The notes below the pieces were generated by a model that was given only the letters and a program-made list of their open reading frames with translations, was not told where the DNA came from and searched no databases. From contig JAEQBH010006870.1 of assembly GCA_016808115.1 (NCBI GenBank), positions 1 through 64,000 of the forward strand: a stretch of 64,000 nucleotides of DNA, read 5' to 3'. The stretch comes from Tetrastigma voinierianum (Eukaryota; Streptophyta; Magnoliopsida; Vitales; Vitaceae). Positions 1 to 10,367 of the stretch are shown in pieces. The translations under genes were made by a program, and so were the position numbers. Within the stretch, counting starts at the first letter, position 1; the number at the start of each line of letters is the position of its first letter.

Positions 1-269
1 TGTCTGTGTGTGTGGTCTTCCCTGTCAAACAATTGCCAAGCTAGATGAGTTTTATGAGAGTGAGATAAGTACGGATCTCCTAAGATAATTTATTTAGGTT
101 CCATGAAACGTTGTTCTTATCACTCTCCACTAATGTAGGCACACACAACTCTGGTCGAGTAGGTCTTTATAAGCTTGTAATGTAAGGCTTGGGTAAGGGG
201 TAGTTGAGTAGTCATTTTAGGCTAAAACTTGCAAACATACATAGTTAGAATTACATTCCTACGGGCACC
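1..269. other. Unassigned left edge
   Basis: I see no coding signal and recognise no element here. The stretch begins with a short TG-rich run and is otherwise mixed sequence. It lies directly before the decayed Gly/Arg-rich end of a retroelement gag, so it may be a small insertion in the gag gene or very decayed gag. Confidence 0.3.
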
Positions 270-829
270 TCCCATTTCACGAGCAAGCAGGGGCTGGTAT
301 GGGTAGGGCGGAGGACGAGGCCCACGGCGGGGGACATCGGGGTTCGGGGCGTGTGCACGCCATCACCTGGATTGAGTCAACAGATCAACCAGTTATATAG
401 GAATGCGTTTTGCTATCGCCCATGGAGCAGAGTGTTATTCGATTCTGGTGCTTCGCATTCATTCATTGCTGCATCGGTTGTGATATAGTTGGGCTTAGAG
501 GTGGAGACCTTGGAGGAGCCTTTGTATGTGAGTTCTCCCCTAGGGATTAGAGCGAGAATAGGGATGATATGTCATGGTTTGCGATTAGAGATCTCGGGAC
601 TCTACTCCGCGGTGGACACGAGGATCATGGACATGTCGAGTTCGATGTCATCACGGGGATGGATTGGTACGATAACTTACGAGTCGTTATCAATTGTGGC
701 GTAGGAGGGTTACCGCCTACAGCGCGTAGAACGACTGCACCGTGTGGTATTTCGGAGACGAAGCATGATATTTTTCCCGAGGCAATTATCACAGTCCGGG
801 TGTCGGGGATAGTTAATTGGGTTGGCTAG
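270..829 (+). pseudogene. Tekay-L gag end and aspartic protease, broken
   Basis: This is the Ty3/gypsy protease that would release gag and pol products from the polyprotein. A Gly/Arg-rich linker around 290-360 resembles the stretch after the gag zinc knuckle. The active-site motif LFDSGASHSFIAAS is read at 435-476, followed by an in-frame stop at 486-488 and then LGLEVETLEEPLY. A frameshift around 600-650 moves the frame to the second conserved block, FDVITGMDWY (about 641-670). The motif set is that of chromovirus proteases of the Tekay/Del type. The same protease type sits on the minus strand at 60351-60641, so the two ends of the window carry related elements in opposite orientation. The stop and frameshift make this a relic. 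Confidence 0.7.
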
Positions 830-999
830 CGAGCCTTACCTAAGGGCGAGAGACTAGACTTAGATCTACCTCGAGTAGTGTCTTGATATGTGGATGTTTT
901 TCGGATGAGCTACAGGACGGCTACCTCCACGGAGAGCTGCGAGACTTCGGTATCGAGTTACACCTGATCTTCGCCCATCTCTATGACTCAGCGTAGGAT

Positions 1000-1335
1000 G
1001 GTATCAGTTAGTTGTAGGAACTCGAGTCAACTACAGGGAGCTATTGAATGAGGGTTCATTAGGCCAGAGCACTTCACCATGGGGAGCTCGGTTCTATTTG
1101 CAAAGAAGAAGGACAAGACCACACTGCGTGCTTTGATTATCGACGGTTGAATAGGGTTGAGTCAGAATGCGTACCCATTCTGGGGATTGACGATTTGTTT
1201 GATCAATTGAAAGGACGTGAGTCTACTCCAAGATAGACCATAGCCCCAGTTTACCATCAGGCGAGTTAGGGAGATAGATATCCCTAAAGGCCGACCTTTG
1301 GGACGTTATGGGCACTTTGAGTTTACGGTGATGCC
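1000..1335 (+). pseudogene. Tekay-L reverse transcriptase, N-terminal fragment
   Basis: The first fingers/palm blocks of a Ty3/gypsy reverse transcriptase can be read across three frames: LLNEGFIRPEHFTMGSSVLF with the KKKD that follows (1039-1112), DYRRLN near 1135, DDLFDQLKGRES (about 1189-1224), and DIPKG followed by YGHFEFTVMP (1276-1336). The catalytic YxDD/FIDD block, the thumb, RNase H and the integrase core are all absent. The reading passes straight from EFTVMP into the integrase-type sequence PKRVVVRF, so about two kilobases of pol are missing. This is a non-functional relic. Confidence 0.7.
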
Positions 1336-1800
1336 TAAGAGAGTAGTGGTCAGGTTCGTGGTATGACGAGATATCGCGGGTCGTTGGGCCTTCGAGATGC
1401 TCGAGAGGTAGGCACTGTTGTGTACGGTTGGCTTTACCGCCCGGCCTTAAGCGGAGGTGTCCATAGTATTTCACGTCTCATTACTCAGGAAGTATACTGC
1501 AGATCCAGCTCATGTGGTGGTTGAGGGCCAGTTAAGGGTTGACACTTATGGGACCTTCGAGGAGGGACCAGTGTGCATTTTGGATAGCCGTGATCAGGTT
1601 TTGCGACGCAAGATCGTGAGGCTAGTGAGGGTGCTATGGCGGCACTATAGAGTGGAGGAGTCAATGTGGGAGCGCGAGGACACGATGCGGGCCACCTATC
1701 CCTTCTTGTTTAGGGATGAAGGTACGTGGTTAAGTCGTTTAATATTTAAATGACGAGTTTACATGCATGGTAGAGTGCACGTTGCATATGCATGTGAGTG
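1336..1800 (+). pseudogene. Tekay-L integrase C-terminus and chromodomain-like tail
   Basis: The C-terminal part of a chromovirus integrase follows the deletion junction. PKRVVVRF at about 1333-1356 is followed by decayed sequence and then an open frame at 1457-1753. That frame holds VFHVSLLRKYT, FEEGPVCILDSRDQVLRRK and VLWRHYRVEESMWEREDTM. The last block is typical of the short chromodomain-like tail of plant chromoviruses, thought to guide integration towards heterochromatin. The polypurine tract and LTR follow directly, as expected at the 3' end of such an element. The tail is the best kept part of this copy, but it cannot be part of a working polyprotein. Confidence 0.75.
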
Positions 1801-1833
1801 ATTGTGTCGAAATTTCGGGACGAAATTCCTTTT

Positions 1834-1846
1834 AAGGAGGGGAGAA
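1834..1846 (+). other. Polypurine tract of Tekay-L
   Basis: The purine run AAGGAGGGGAGAA lies immediately before the LTR start TGTAAGACCCGAG. This is the usual plus-strand primer position of an LTR retrotransposon and fixes the LTR start at 1847. Confidence 0.8.
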
Positions 1847-2895
1847 TGTAAGACCCGAGAAATTTCCAATTTCTGGAAAAATGGCAAAATCGTAATTTCG
1901 GTCAAAAATATGAAATTTATTCTCTAGATCTCGGATGAGGAAGCAGTTGTGGATTCGGGTCGTCTCGCGAAATCTAGCTACCTGTGATTCGTCGAATTAG
2001 AGATAGTAGGTAGTGCACGTTTTTAAGACACTTAGAGTATTATCACGGTGTCGTCAACGATGTTGACGTGATAAAAGTAACATATAACATGTACTCATGT
2101 GACATAAGTTGCATGAGTAGAGAAATGATGGAAATGGATGGCCAAGATCGTGCCACGTGTCGAAAATCCAAAAATGGGACATGGATGGCATTTTGGGATT
2201 TCTTAATGAATAAGACAAAATTATGCATAGTGTTGTCTCCTTCAAATTGAGACCAAAACCTAGGGAAGAACGGGAAATGGGCAGAAGGCTAGAAGAGAGA
2301 CAGTGAGGTGCAGAAATTGTGTTTTAGTGAGAGAGAGAGGCTTCTCTAGATTTGGGCGTTCGGCCGTCAATTCTTCGGACGAGGAAAGTTGTTCTCGTGA
2401 GGAGAGGAACCGCGCCGTGGAATAGGTTTCTTGAGTTTTGACAAACTCCGTGAGGTAGGGTTTATCCTGCTTGGTTTTACACTTTGTTTAAGTAGTTTTT
2501 ATGATGTTCCCGGTCGGTTTGGGGCCTTGAGCGACCGTTTGATTGGTCAAATCTTGGAGGCACGGGTGTTAGAAAATTTTGAAACCCATTGGTGCAATCC
2601 ATGACTGACCACGAGCTGTTTGGGTTGTTGATCGTAAAATTTGTGAAACAAATTGGATTGTGATGTGTATGAGGCCGAAAATGGCTATACAATTCGGGTT
2701 CACAAGGTGAAACCGATATTGGGTATTTGGACGTGTATAGTAACAGAGGACTTTCCCTTTGTTCACGTGAATAGTATTCAAATAAATTTTGTGAGAAAAA
2801 TGTGTTTGGTTGAGTAATTCAAGTCGAATTGCTCGTGGTTGTTAATTAGCCCGTGACATTTTTGGTGTAATGGATTGTGAAGTGCATAACATGTT
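1847..2895 (+). mobile_element. Tekay-L 3' LTR, segment 1 of 3
   Basis: The LTR begins TGTAAGACCCGAG right after the polypurine tract. It is cut at 2895 by a nested solo LTR whose 5-bp target duplication ATGTT is 2891-2895 and 6916-6920. It resumes at 6921, is cut again by Ath-1 at 8715, and ends near 18659 with GGCGTCACA. The three segments sum to about 3.2 kb of LTR. No gene is seen in this stretch. Confidence 0.65.
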
Positions 2896-3850
2896 TGTAA
2901 CATCCAAAAATATACCCTAGTAGTTTTGGACTTGTTTGGAGTATATTATTATAGCTAAATATGAACTTTCGATAAAAATTAGGGCGAGAAATGAATATTA
3001 GAGACAAGGAGTAAAAGTGGTCTTTTACCACTTGAGGACATAAAAACCATAAAAGCATAGATTATATGTAATTGTGGAATTTAAGGAGAGTGCATGGGTT
3101 GAGTGAATATGGCATAATTTGAATTTCAAAAAGGAAGGAGCAAGGGCTTAAATGCAAAAAATGAAGACTTAAAACAAAAATGGATTTTCCTTGTCTTGGC
3201 CAAACATGGCCTTAACTCAAGTTGGATTTAGACCAAGTGAGATATCATTTGAGGAGACCAAAAACCGTAAAAGAGAGAGAGGAAGAGAAAGAAGAAGAAG
3301 AAGAGGAAGAGGAAGAGAAAGAAGAAGAAAGGAGGAGGAGTTCAAGAAGGACTCAAGGTATGGAACTACTAACTTTGAGTATGGAACTTGCTGGATTTTG
3401 TATGGATCACATGGATTTTTGTATGGGATTCTAGAAAGTTTATGAGTTCCAAATCTAGGGTTCATTAGAGATTTCTTCCCTAATCAAAAAGATTTATTGA
3501 AGGTAGGGTTGGAAAAAACTACAAATGGCTCCAAGATAAGTATAAAATCCTTCTCTTAATGATTGATACATGTTAAATAACAAAGTAATTGAGCTAGGGT
3601 TAGAATAAACCTAAATGATATCATGTTTGATTTGTATATGGGTTGTGACATATTAGAATGATTTTGAAGGAATTCATGAAAGGATTTTGAAAGACATGAA
3701 ATTGAATGATAAATTGAGTAGAAAAGAGATCATAAAGATGAATTTGAAGTGGTCTTGAAGTGTTTATGAGGGTATAGAGTGATATATATGGATGAAAGTG
3801 CATGAAAAATGGGAAGAAGAGAAATACACATTTTGGGCGAATTTTGGGAG

Positions 3851-3947
3851 ACTTGTACCGGTACAATTTGAACTTGTACCGGTACAACTTAATGTTCTGG
3901 TGTTTGGCCAACTTGTACGGTACAAGTTAGACATGTACCGGTACAAC
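3851..3947. repeat. Array of TTGTACCGGTACAA palindromes
   Basis: The 14-bp perfect palindrome TTGTACCGGTACAA occurs at 3853-3866 and 3874-3887. Near-perfect copies lie at 3913-3925 (one C missing) and 3933-3946 (first base changed). The array lies about 1 kb into the solo LTR. Confidence 0.9.
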
Positions 3948-4659
3948 TTTTATTCTGTTTTCCCAGTTCGACCAGTTTTGTATTTTGGCCATAACTTGCT
4001 CATTTCTTATCCGATTTGAGTGTTTAAGTGGCTACGTAAATAGACTTCAAGGAGAACAAAACTTAAAGGCCGATCTCCAAATTATGATCCCTAAGTGGCC
4101 TAAAAAATTCCTCAAAGTGGGGCGTATGCAAGCCAAATTCACGAATTTGAACATAAGTAGTCCGGGTTGTTTGGACTGTCACGGGTTAGGTTTCAGGTGG
4201 GTGATTCAGTTGGAATAGAGCCCTTAGCACCTTATCTTTAAAAATGCAATGACCTAGGTCAAACGTAAGTTAGGATCCCAGAAAAAAAATTAGTATCTGA
4301 ACTTTGTTCTAGTGTGTCCAAGGTAGAAAACCGACTTGTTTGTCATGAAAATATAACTTTAGTTTGGATGATCGATTGGATTGATTCCACTTCCTAAGTA
4401 AAGTAGATACATAGAGGAATAAGAATATATGAATGAGGTGTGATTCCACATACAAATATACTTCTGAAATATGTGCCATATGTAATAGGCATGAAACAAG
4501 GAAAAATGTAGAAAATGAAAAATGTAAAGATGTGTTCATGAAAAATGAAAATGAAAACGAATTGAAACATAATTGTGAACATGAGAGGCAATATGTCATG
4601 AACACATAATGTGGTTAAGTGATATATGATTATCACATATAACCCAGAATGATAACAAA

Positions 4660-4970
4660 TGATAAGGAGTATACATGAATGAGTATACATGAATGAATAT
4701 GTGAATGAGTGTATGAATGAGTATACGTGAATAAGTATACGTAAATGAATTATGAATGAATATACATGAATGAATATGTGAATGAGTGTATGAATAAGTA
4801 TACGTGAATAAGTATACGTAAATGAAATTATGAATGAGTATACATGAATGAGTATACATGAATGAATATGTGAATGAGTGTATGAATGAGTATACGTGAA
4901 TAAGTATATGAATGAGTATATGAATGAGTATATATAAATGATCACATGAATGAGTATGTGATTGAGTATA
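4660..4970. repeat. ATGAATGAGTAT-type repeat field with higher-order unit
   Basis: Degenerate 12-14-bp units built on ATGAATGAGTAT and GTATACATGAATG fill the stretch. A longer unit of roughly 80-100 bp, running from a GTATACATGAATGAATATGTG block to a GTAAATGAA block, appears about three times. The antisense Tyr/Ser/His-rich ORFs here are translations of the repeat. Confidence 0.85.
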
Positions 4971-5099
4971 TCTTTGAAAGATATCAGTGATGAAATCGAA
5001 ATGTGATATTCGAAGCGAATGAGCGTGAATAATAATAAAGGCGGGATTCATTAAGCGGGTCAGGTCGTAAATGTGGAATTGAATGATATGAAGAATGAA

Positions 5100-5505
5100 T
5101 GGCACGGCGGGATGCGCAAGCGGCATCCGTCACGAAGGCACCACAGAAATTATCAATATTCACTGTGGGGATGCACCCGATCGGCATCATTAGCGGTAAT
5201 CATGGCTGAAATATACACTTGGCGGGATTCACCAACTGGATTCGTCATGATGGCGTATGGCATTTAATTGATACCACGTGTCGGGATGCACCAAATGGCA
5301 TCCGTCATGATGGGAGAACCGAATAATTGATACCACGTGTCGGGATGCACCAAACGGCATCCGTCATGATGGGAGACCGAATAAGTAATACCACATGTCG
5401 GGGTGCACCAAACAGCATCCATCATGATGGGAGACCGAATAAGTAATACCACATGTCGGGGTGCACCAAACAACATCCGTCATGATGGGAGACCGAATTG
5501 TAAAA
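5100..5505. repeat. 58-bp minisatellite in the solo LTR
   Basis: Four units of about 58 bp, each with ACC-ACGTGTCGGGATGCACCAAA followed by CATCCGTCATGATGGGAGA, run from about 5268 to 5505. Three shorter, more diverged units of the same theme lie before them at 5105-5255. Confidence 0.85.
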
Positions 5506-5949
5506 TGTGTAGGCACATTACCGAATGATAATAAGGGCGGGATTCATTAAACGAGTCCGTCGAAATGTGAATTAGTGAAGTGAAATAACCAACAATGGCG
5601 AGTGTAAATGGGATTTTTATGTGTATGCTTAAATCTCATAGATTGAATTAATGAATTGGATTATTACGTGAAAATGCATGTTGTGATAATATAAATGATG
5701 TGTAAAAAATGAAAAGCATGCGAAAATTAATAGCATGAGTTTATGTGGATAAAATGGCATTATTTAGTAAATGCATGTTATTAAGTGTGAATGTTATGGG
5801 TCTTTGAATTTGTAAATGGTCATGGGATTGCCTAGAAAGAAGTGCTTCGATTAATTAAAAGGTCTTAAATAGAATAACATAAACAAATGTTTTGGAAAGA
5901 TAATTGAAAATGTCGGAATGTAGGGCTTGACAGATCATGACCAGAATTC

Positions 5950-6125
5950 AGTCGAGGATTCGGGTCGCGACACTTTGAAAAGAAAAATTTAATAAGGCGA
6001 AATAAATGTTTGATTGAAAGCGTCGGAGTAAACCGGGCTCGAGGCTTGGATCATGTCGGGTCAAATGATTCGAATTCGCGACACTTTGAAAATGAAAGAT
6101 TAATAAAGCGAAACAAAAGGATTTA
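5950..6125. repeat. Two-copy direct repeat of about 110 bp
   Basis: A block with CGCGACACTTTGAAAA followed by TTAATAA-GCGAAA occurs at about 5965-6005 and again at about 6073-6115. Confidence 0.7.
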
Positions 6126-7063
6126 ACGGGCATCGGATCATGAAATGTAATTTCAAAAGGGAGTTGATTAATGGCCGTAGAGATAATGATAAGAGTCTAA
6201 TATGTATTGGTATTAGTTTGATTTGACTCTGTATGAATCTAATATAACTTGATCACGTTACGAGATTGCCATTGTATACGTATAAGTTACTTGAATATGA
6301 TTTGATCGACATGCATGTAGTAGATGAGTTACAACTTTGTAAAGGACATGACACGAGAGATGTATGAGACGAGATGATGATAGGAATTTGAGCGAATAAA
6401 ATCTACATGTATAATATGAGATGAGTTAGAAGTCACATAAGAATAGACTTCGTTATATGCATAAGTAATAGCAAATGTAAAAAGATAGTGACGGCAATAT
6501 TGTTATTGGTCGTTACTATCATATGTTCCCACTAAGCGTAAAGCTTAGCACGGGTGTCAGATGTAGATGCGAAGGAGATAAAGAGGACGGGACATTCCAC
6601 GGTATGCAGGGCCATCTCGAAGTGAGTGCTCACAATGTGTTCAGCGATCTCAGTTGTAGTAGATATGTATATGTATGTGAATTTGTATAGAATGGGACTT
6701 AGTATATGTGTATAAATTTTTAATATATACCCTCTCAGGTGGTAGTTCATTTGTAAATGTAAATGATTGTTGGTTATTACAAAAAAATTGTTTATATACC
6801 ACGGATATAAGTTCGGCTACGAGAAAAAAAAAAATTAGGAGTCCCGATTATATGGTTCGCACCCGAAGCCGGTTACGGATCCATGTCGAATTCGGGACGG
6901 GATGAGGGCGTGACAATGTTTATGTGATTAAGTATGTAAATGTATATCATATTATATATATTTGCATGTGTTATATAAATTGTAGTAGATTGGCATCATG
7001 CATTCCGTATCTTGGCTGGGCACCAAGCGATAGGAGTGAGTGCGTGAGATGGTTGTGAAATTG

Positions 7064-7240
7064 TTTCGGAGGGTTGACTAATAAAGATAATTATCGAGTG
7101 TGTCCCGATATAATGTCGGAGGGTAGTCCCATATAAGATATCGATCGTCGGTCGACTGATTGATATACATCGGAGGGTTGTCCACTAAATAGATAATCGG
7201 AGTCGGTCCACTACTTATATCGGAGGGTTGTCCATAATTA
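7064..7240. repeat. 50-bp minisatellite, CGGAGGGTTGTCC units
   Basis: Units starting CGGAGGGTTGACTAA, CGGAGGGTAGTCCCA, CGGAGGGTTGTCCACTAA and CGGAGGGTTGTCCATAA follow one another at about 50-bp spacing, starting near 7067, 7117, 7171 and 7221. Confidence 0.85.
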
Positions 7241-7439
7241 AAAACAAATACCTTTGTTTTGAAAATAATGTTTCTCATACATGGCTTAGTGATGAGTGCC
7301 TAAAACACTCAGGTTATACCCGCGTCGGTCTTACGTTTTTAGCTTTATTTTACATTTAAATACGTATTTTTATAGCCTAATATCTGATTAGTGCAATTGG
7401 TGTGAATCGGAAGGGTGCAATTAGTACGAAGAAGCGAGT

Positions 7440-7610
7440 TTTGGAAGCGTTCGGCGGAGGATCAAAGTGCATAAAGATGGTACGGAATCGCGGCGTCCCA
7501 CGTCGTGGCGCCCAACGTCGCGGCGTTGGTCGTGGCCAAATTGACAAGTGGCCCGGTAGGCGTCTCGGCGTCGTGGCGTTGCTGCGTATCCGCGACGTCG
7601 GCGCGAGTTT
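7440..7610. repeat. GTCGTGGCG-rich block in the Tekay-L LTR
   Basis: A locally GC-rich stretch repeats CGTCGTGGCG, CGTCGCGGCG and CGTCTCGGCG, with near-palindromes such as CCACGTCGTGG. It stands out from the AT-rich LTR around it and resembles, in style, the palindrome arrays in the other LTR families of this window. Confidence 0.7.
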
Positions 7611-8710
7611 TATCTTCTCATCATTAAAGCAAAAGAGGTCGCGGTCGGGCATCGGGGTCGTCTGGCGAGAGATACGAAAATCATAGCGGCGGCGACAACG
7701 GCGAAGAAGGAGAGCCCGTGAATGTATTTTTCCTCTTTTTGGACGATAGTACTGATGTTTTACATATTAAATATTGGTATTTTCTTATTCAGTATGTTCT
7801 AGATCTACACTTAGGGTGTTGTTGAACCCTGTCACATTCTTATGGATTAAAGATTAGTAATTTATATTATTAAGTTGTTTATAATTTGTTAGTATCTGCT
7901 TTATATCTGTGAATCATTTACATGGTGATGTCTGGCCAACATTAGGCGTGACTATCTTTGGAGATCCGGTCGAGAGATGAGGATACCCGGGGATCGAAAT
8001 AGAGCGACCTTCGGTTGATTCGGTAAATAGAGATATTAGATCCGAAGGTGCGATTAAAATTAAAACATTCAGCGTTTGAGATGTCGAGTTGGGGTGAGAT
8101 ACGCTCCAATTCTACTAAGCGAGATAAGTAGGATGCGCCTCGAAAGAGGGTATTTCGTAAGCAAGATCTTACAACCATCAATAAATCATGAATAAAGCTG
8201 AATAATATTATCTTTAAGAAATAATCCATCGAAAGTGGCGGGAGACACTCTAAATCTCCACCACGATAATTCATTTAGAATAGTCAACTTAGTTTAATTT
8301 CAGACACTAGCACTCTTTCATACAATAAAGATATCGGATAATATTTAAAAGCCGATCTACGTATTGACACACTTATTCGAGTGGATCGATATCGTACCAT
8401 TGGTACTATATTGGGGCGTGGCGTGCGCTGGCACATAGGCGTACATATATACACACCACGCTTTATGCTTATCACTTAGGCAAGTGTGAGGGAGTCAGTG
8501 AGGACTCGGGACACGGGTTGGTAATTTAGACATTCAAGTAGGATCACGTATTTGCTTGAATGTATGTTTATATAGGAGCATTGCATATGCACTTAGGTGA
8601 GGAGTAACCCATTTAGGGTGATTCCACTACTGGGCATTAGCTCACCTGTGGAATTATATTTAGTCTGAGGGAGCGCACGAGAGACGACTCATCCTAGAGG
8701 CGATTTTGAA

Positions 8711-8715
8711 GAAAG
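8711..8715. other. Target-site duplication of Ath-1, left copy
   Basis: GAAAG here is repeated at 18304-18308, on the other side of Ath-1. Joining the flanks across the element restores a continuous chromovirus LTR. Confidence 0.7.
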
Positions 8716-9004
8716 TGATTAGTGACCAAAGGTACTATTTTGGGCTATTCGAGATGGGTTTTGAGTGCTTTTGTAGCGCGCAATCATCACCACGTCTTGA
8801 TTGAGGTGTTAGGTCTACTTAGTATCTTGCGTTTCGGGGTTATTTTTGGTTATTTTGCGGGTTTTTGTATGCATTGGCTGGCTGATGTCGGATGTGTCTT
8901 GAGACCATGAAGATTGAAACCATTTTCGGCCATCAAACTATATCGAAAATTGATGAAGAAATGAAGCCCAGTGATGAAGGAAGGATGCGATGAGATGCGA
9001 CAGT

Positions 9005-9345
9005 ACGACCCGGAAATTTTGCTATGATTGCGAAAATTTCGGGATTGCGAAAATTGCATAATCATAGAAAATTGCATAATCCTAGCGAGTGAAATTTCGT
9101 AGGCTAGCGAAATTTCGCTATATAAGCGAAAATCAGCGTGCCCTAGCGAAATTCTTCGAGTTTCGCTATCTGCAGAAATATTTCGGCTACAGGCTAGCGA
9201 AATTTATGCTAGCGAAGTGGCGTGCATAGCGAAATTTTTGTGTTCGCTATCTCTGTCAATTTAAATAAGCTAGCGAAATTTAAGCAAACTAAACGAGAAT
9301 TTTTCGCTACCTAGCGAAATTGTCCCTACATAGCGAAATTCCTTG
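9005..9345. repeat. AGCGAAATTTCGCT palindrome array, 5' LTR of Ath-1
   Basis: At least a dozen half or full copies of AGCGAAATTTCGCT fill the stretch. Full GAAATTTC cores are at 9091-9098 and 9109-9116. Many other copies are half sites such as TAGCGAAATT and TTCGCTA. The array lies about 130 bp upstream of the LTR TATA box, a position that fits U3 regulatory sequence. Confidence 0.9.
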
Positions 9346-9473
9346 CCCTGTCATTTTTGTGTAATTAATGCCAAAAGCGACCCGTTTTGGGGTGTAATCT
9401 GATGCCTCCTTGTCCCTTGTTTTAGCCAAAGAAACTTTTGAAGCTCTTGTGAGTTCACACATTGGGTGGTCAC

Positions 9474-9480
9474 ATATAAA
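9474..9480 (+). promoter_or_regulatory. TATA box of the Ath-1 5' LTR
   Basis: ATATAAA lies in the context GGGTGGTCACATATAAACCCCC. The same context with TATATAAA occurs at 17419-17426 and 31134-31141 in the other LTRs of the family, which supports a conserved LTR promoter. Confidence 0.65.
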
Positions 9481-10347
9481 CCCCCCCATGGTTTGTAACC
9501 ACAGGGATTTTTGGGGGAAGCAATCTTTTGGCAACTTTTCATTTATAAAAATATCTCCCTTGACTTTGGGTTTAGGTTTGCTTTTCTCTTCTCTCTCCTC
9601 TTTCTTTTTCATTTTCTAGGCTGCCAAACACCCTCTTGAGGATGACAACTCAAGAGATGTAGCTTAAGCCTCATAGCTGAGGAAGGTAGCAGCTTGGTTT
9701 CGGGCAGTTCTTGGTTGTCCTCATGTTTTGTCTGCTACAGTGCGTATTTATGGCTCCCGACTTTTCAAATTAGGGTTGAATATCATTTAATGTTACTTTG
9801 TATGCCTGTGTTTAGGAATTACAGTGCATACTTATTGTTAGATGCAACATTATTCTTCTAGATATTTACGAGCCACTTGAAATGAGGGTTGAGTGCTAGG
9901 GTTTGAACTTAAAGGGGCTGTGAATGCATGTTGCACATGTAGACTCAAATAGGAGTGTTTTTCTAGGGTTAGGTTTCTAGTTAAACAAAGATCGGTTATG
10001 GCTTGGACTAGGTTGCTTGCCATGATGCGAGGATAAAGCAGAGATACTTGTTACCCCGTGTTGTCGAGCTAGTGACTAAGCCTTCAAAGTTACCTTTTCA
10101 CACTTCACTTTCAGGTTTTACAGTGTCGGCATCGAAACAACTTCCCTTCATTTTTGAAACAAAATCAATCCAAATTAAAGAAGCCAGCATATTATTTTCA
10201 ACACTTGTCGCGAGTCATTCGCAGGATGAAAACCCGTCCCGTGTTCGGCCACTGGGCGGCCATCTGCGGTAGCGACTACGGCGGTAGGAGAACAGGACTA
10301 CAAATTTTGTTGATTCGAATCACCCTGCCCAGGTAGTGCAGATCAAA

Positions 10348-10367
10348 TGGCGCCGTTGCGAGGATGG
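10348..10367 (+). other. Primer-binding site of Ath-1
   Basis: TGGCGCCGTTGCGAGGATGG follows the LTR end by two bases. It matches the TGGCGCCGTTGCCGGGGA form typical of Athila elements (tRNA-Asp type) except for a small change in its 3' half. Confidence 0.85.

Larger units (their letters stand above)
2896..6915 (+). mobile_element. Nested 4.0-kb solo LTR with target duplication
   Basis: The segment starts TGTAACATCC and ends GGGCGTGACA. It is flanked on both sides by ATGTT (2891-2895 and 6916-6920), a perfect 5-bp duplication typical of Ty3/gypsy integration. There is no primer site, gag or pol between the ends, so it is best read as a solo LTR left by LTR-LTR recombination. Its start, purine-rich block (about 3270-3345) and TATGGAA-type repeats resemble the Tekay-M LTRs read on the minus strand at 40387-42522, so it belongs to a related chromovirus family. 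It carries a palindrome array (3851-3947), a 12-14-bp repeat field (4660-4970), a 58-bp minisatellite (5268-5505) and an internal duplication (5950-6125). The long low-complexity ORFs in it are artefacts of the repeats. Confidence 0.8.
6921..8710 (+). mobile_element. Tekay-L 3' LTR, segment 2 of 3
   Basis: This segment continues the LTR interrupted at 2895 and runs to the Ath-1 insertion. It has a 50-bp minisatellite (7064-7240) and a GTCG-rich block (about 7440-7600). Near 8600-8700 it shows the sequence CTACTGGGCATTAGCTCACC and a GAGGGAGCGCACGAGAG block, which look like the R/U5 part of a chromovirus LTR. The next LTR bases are found after Ath-1 at 18309. I see no gene in it. The ORFs of 94 and 110 codons have no recognisable motif. 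Confidence 0.6.
8716..10345 (+). mobile_element. Ath-1 5' LTR
   Basis: The LTR starts TGATTAGTGACC and ends GCAGATCA, followed by AA and the primer site. The layout is an upstream half with the conserved GGTTATTTTTGGTTATTTTGCGGG motif (split by small changes), a palindrome array (9005-9345), a TATA box (9474-9480) and a 3' part ending in GATTCGAATCACCCTG. It is collinear with 16688-18303, with many small indels between them. Confidence 0.85.

Noticed and set aside
3191..3465. ORFs rich in Glu/Arg or Leu/Ser on both strands
   Set aside because: They come from a purine-rich tract in the LTR, open in several frames at once.
4394..5126. Minus-strand ORFs of 183 and 176 codons, rich in Tyr, Ser, Ile and His
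   Set aside because: They are translations of the ATGAATGAGTAT repeat field in two frames, with no domain. Their openness comes from the repeat.
5100..5505. CRISPR-like appearance of repeated units
   Set aside because: Units are directly adjacent with no unique spacers. This is a eukaryotic minisatellite in an LTR.
7402..7686. Paired 91- and 94-codon ORFs on both strands
   Set aside because: They lie in the GTCG-rich repeat block of the LTR, and no protein motif is present.
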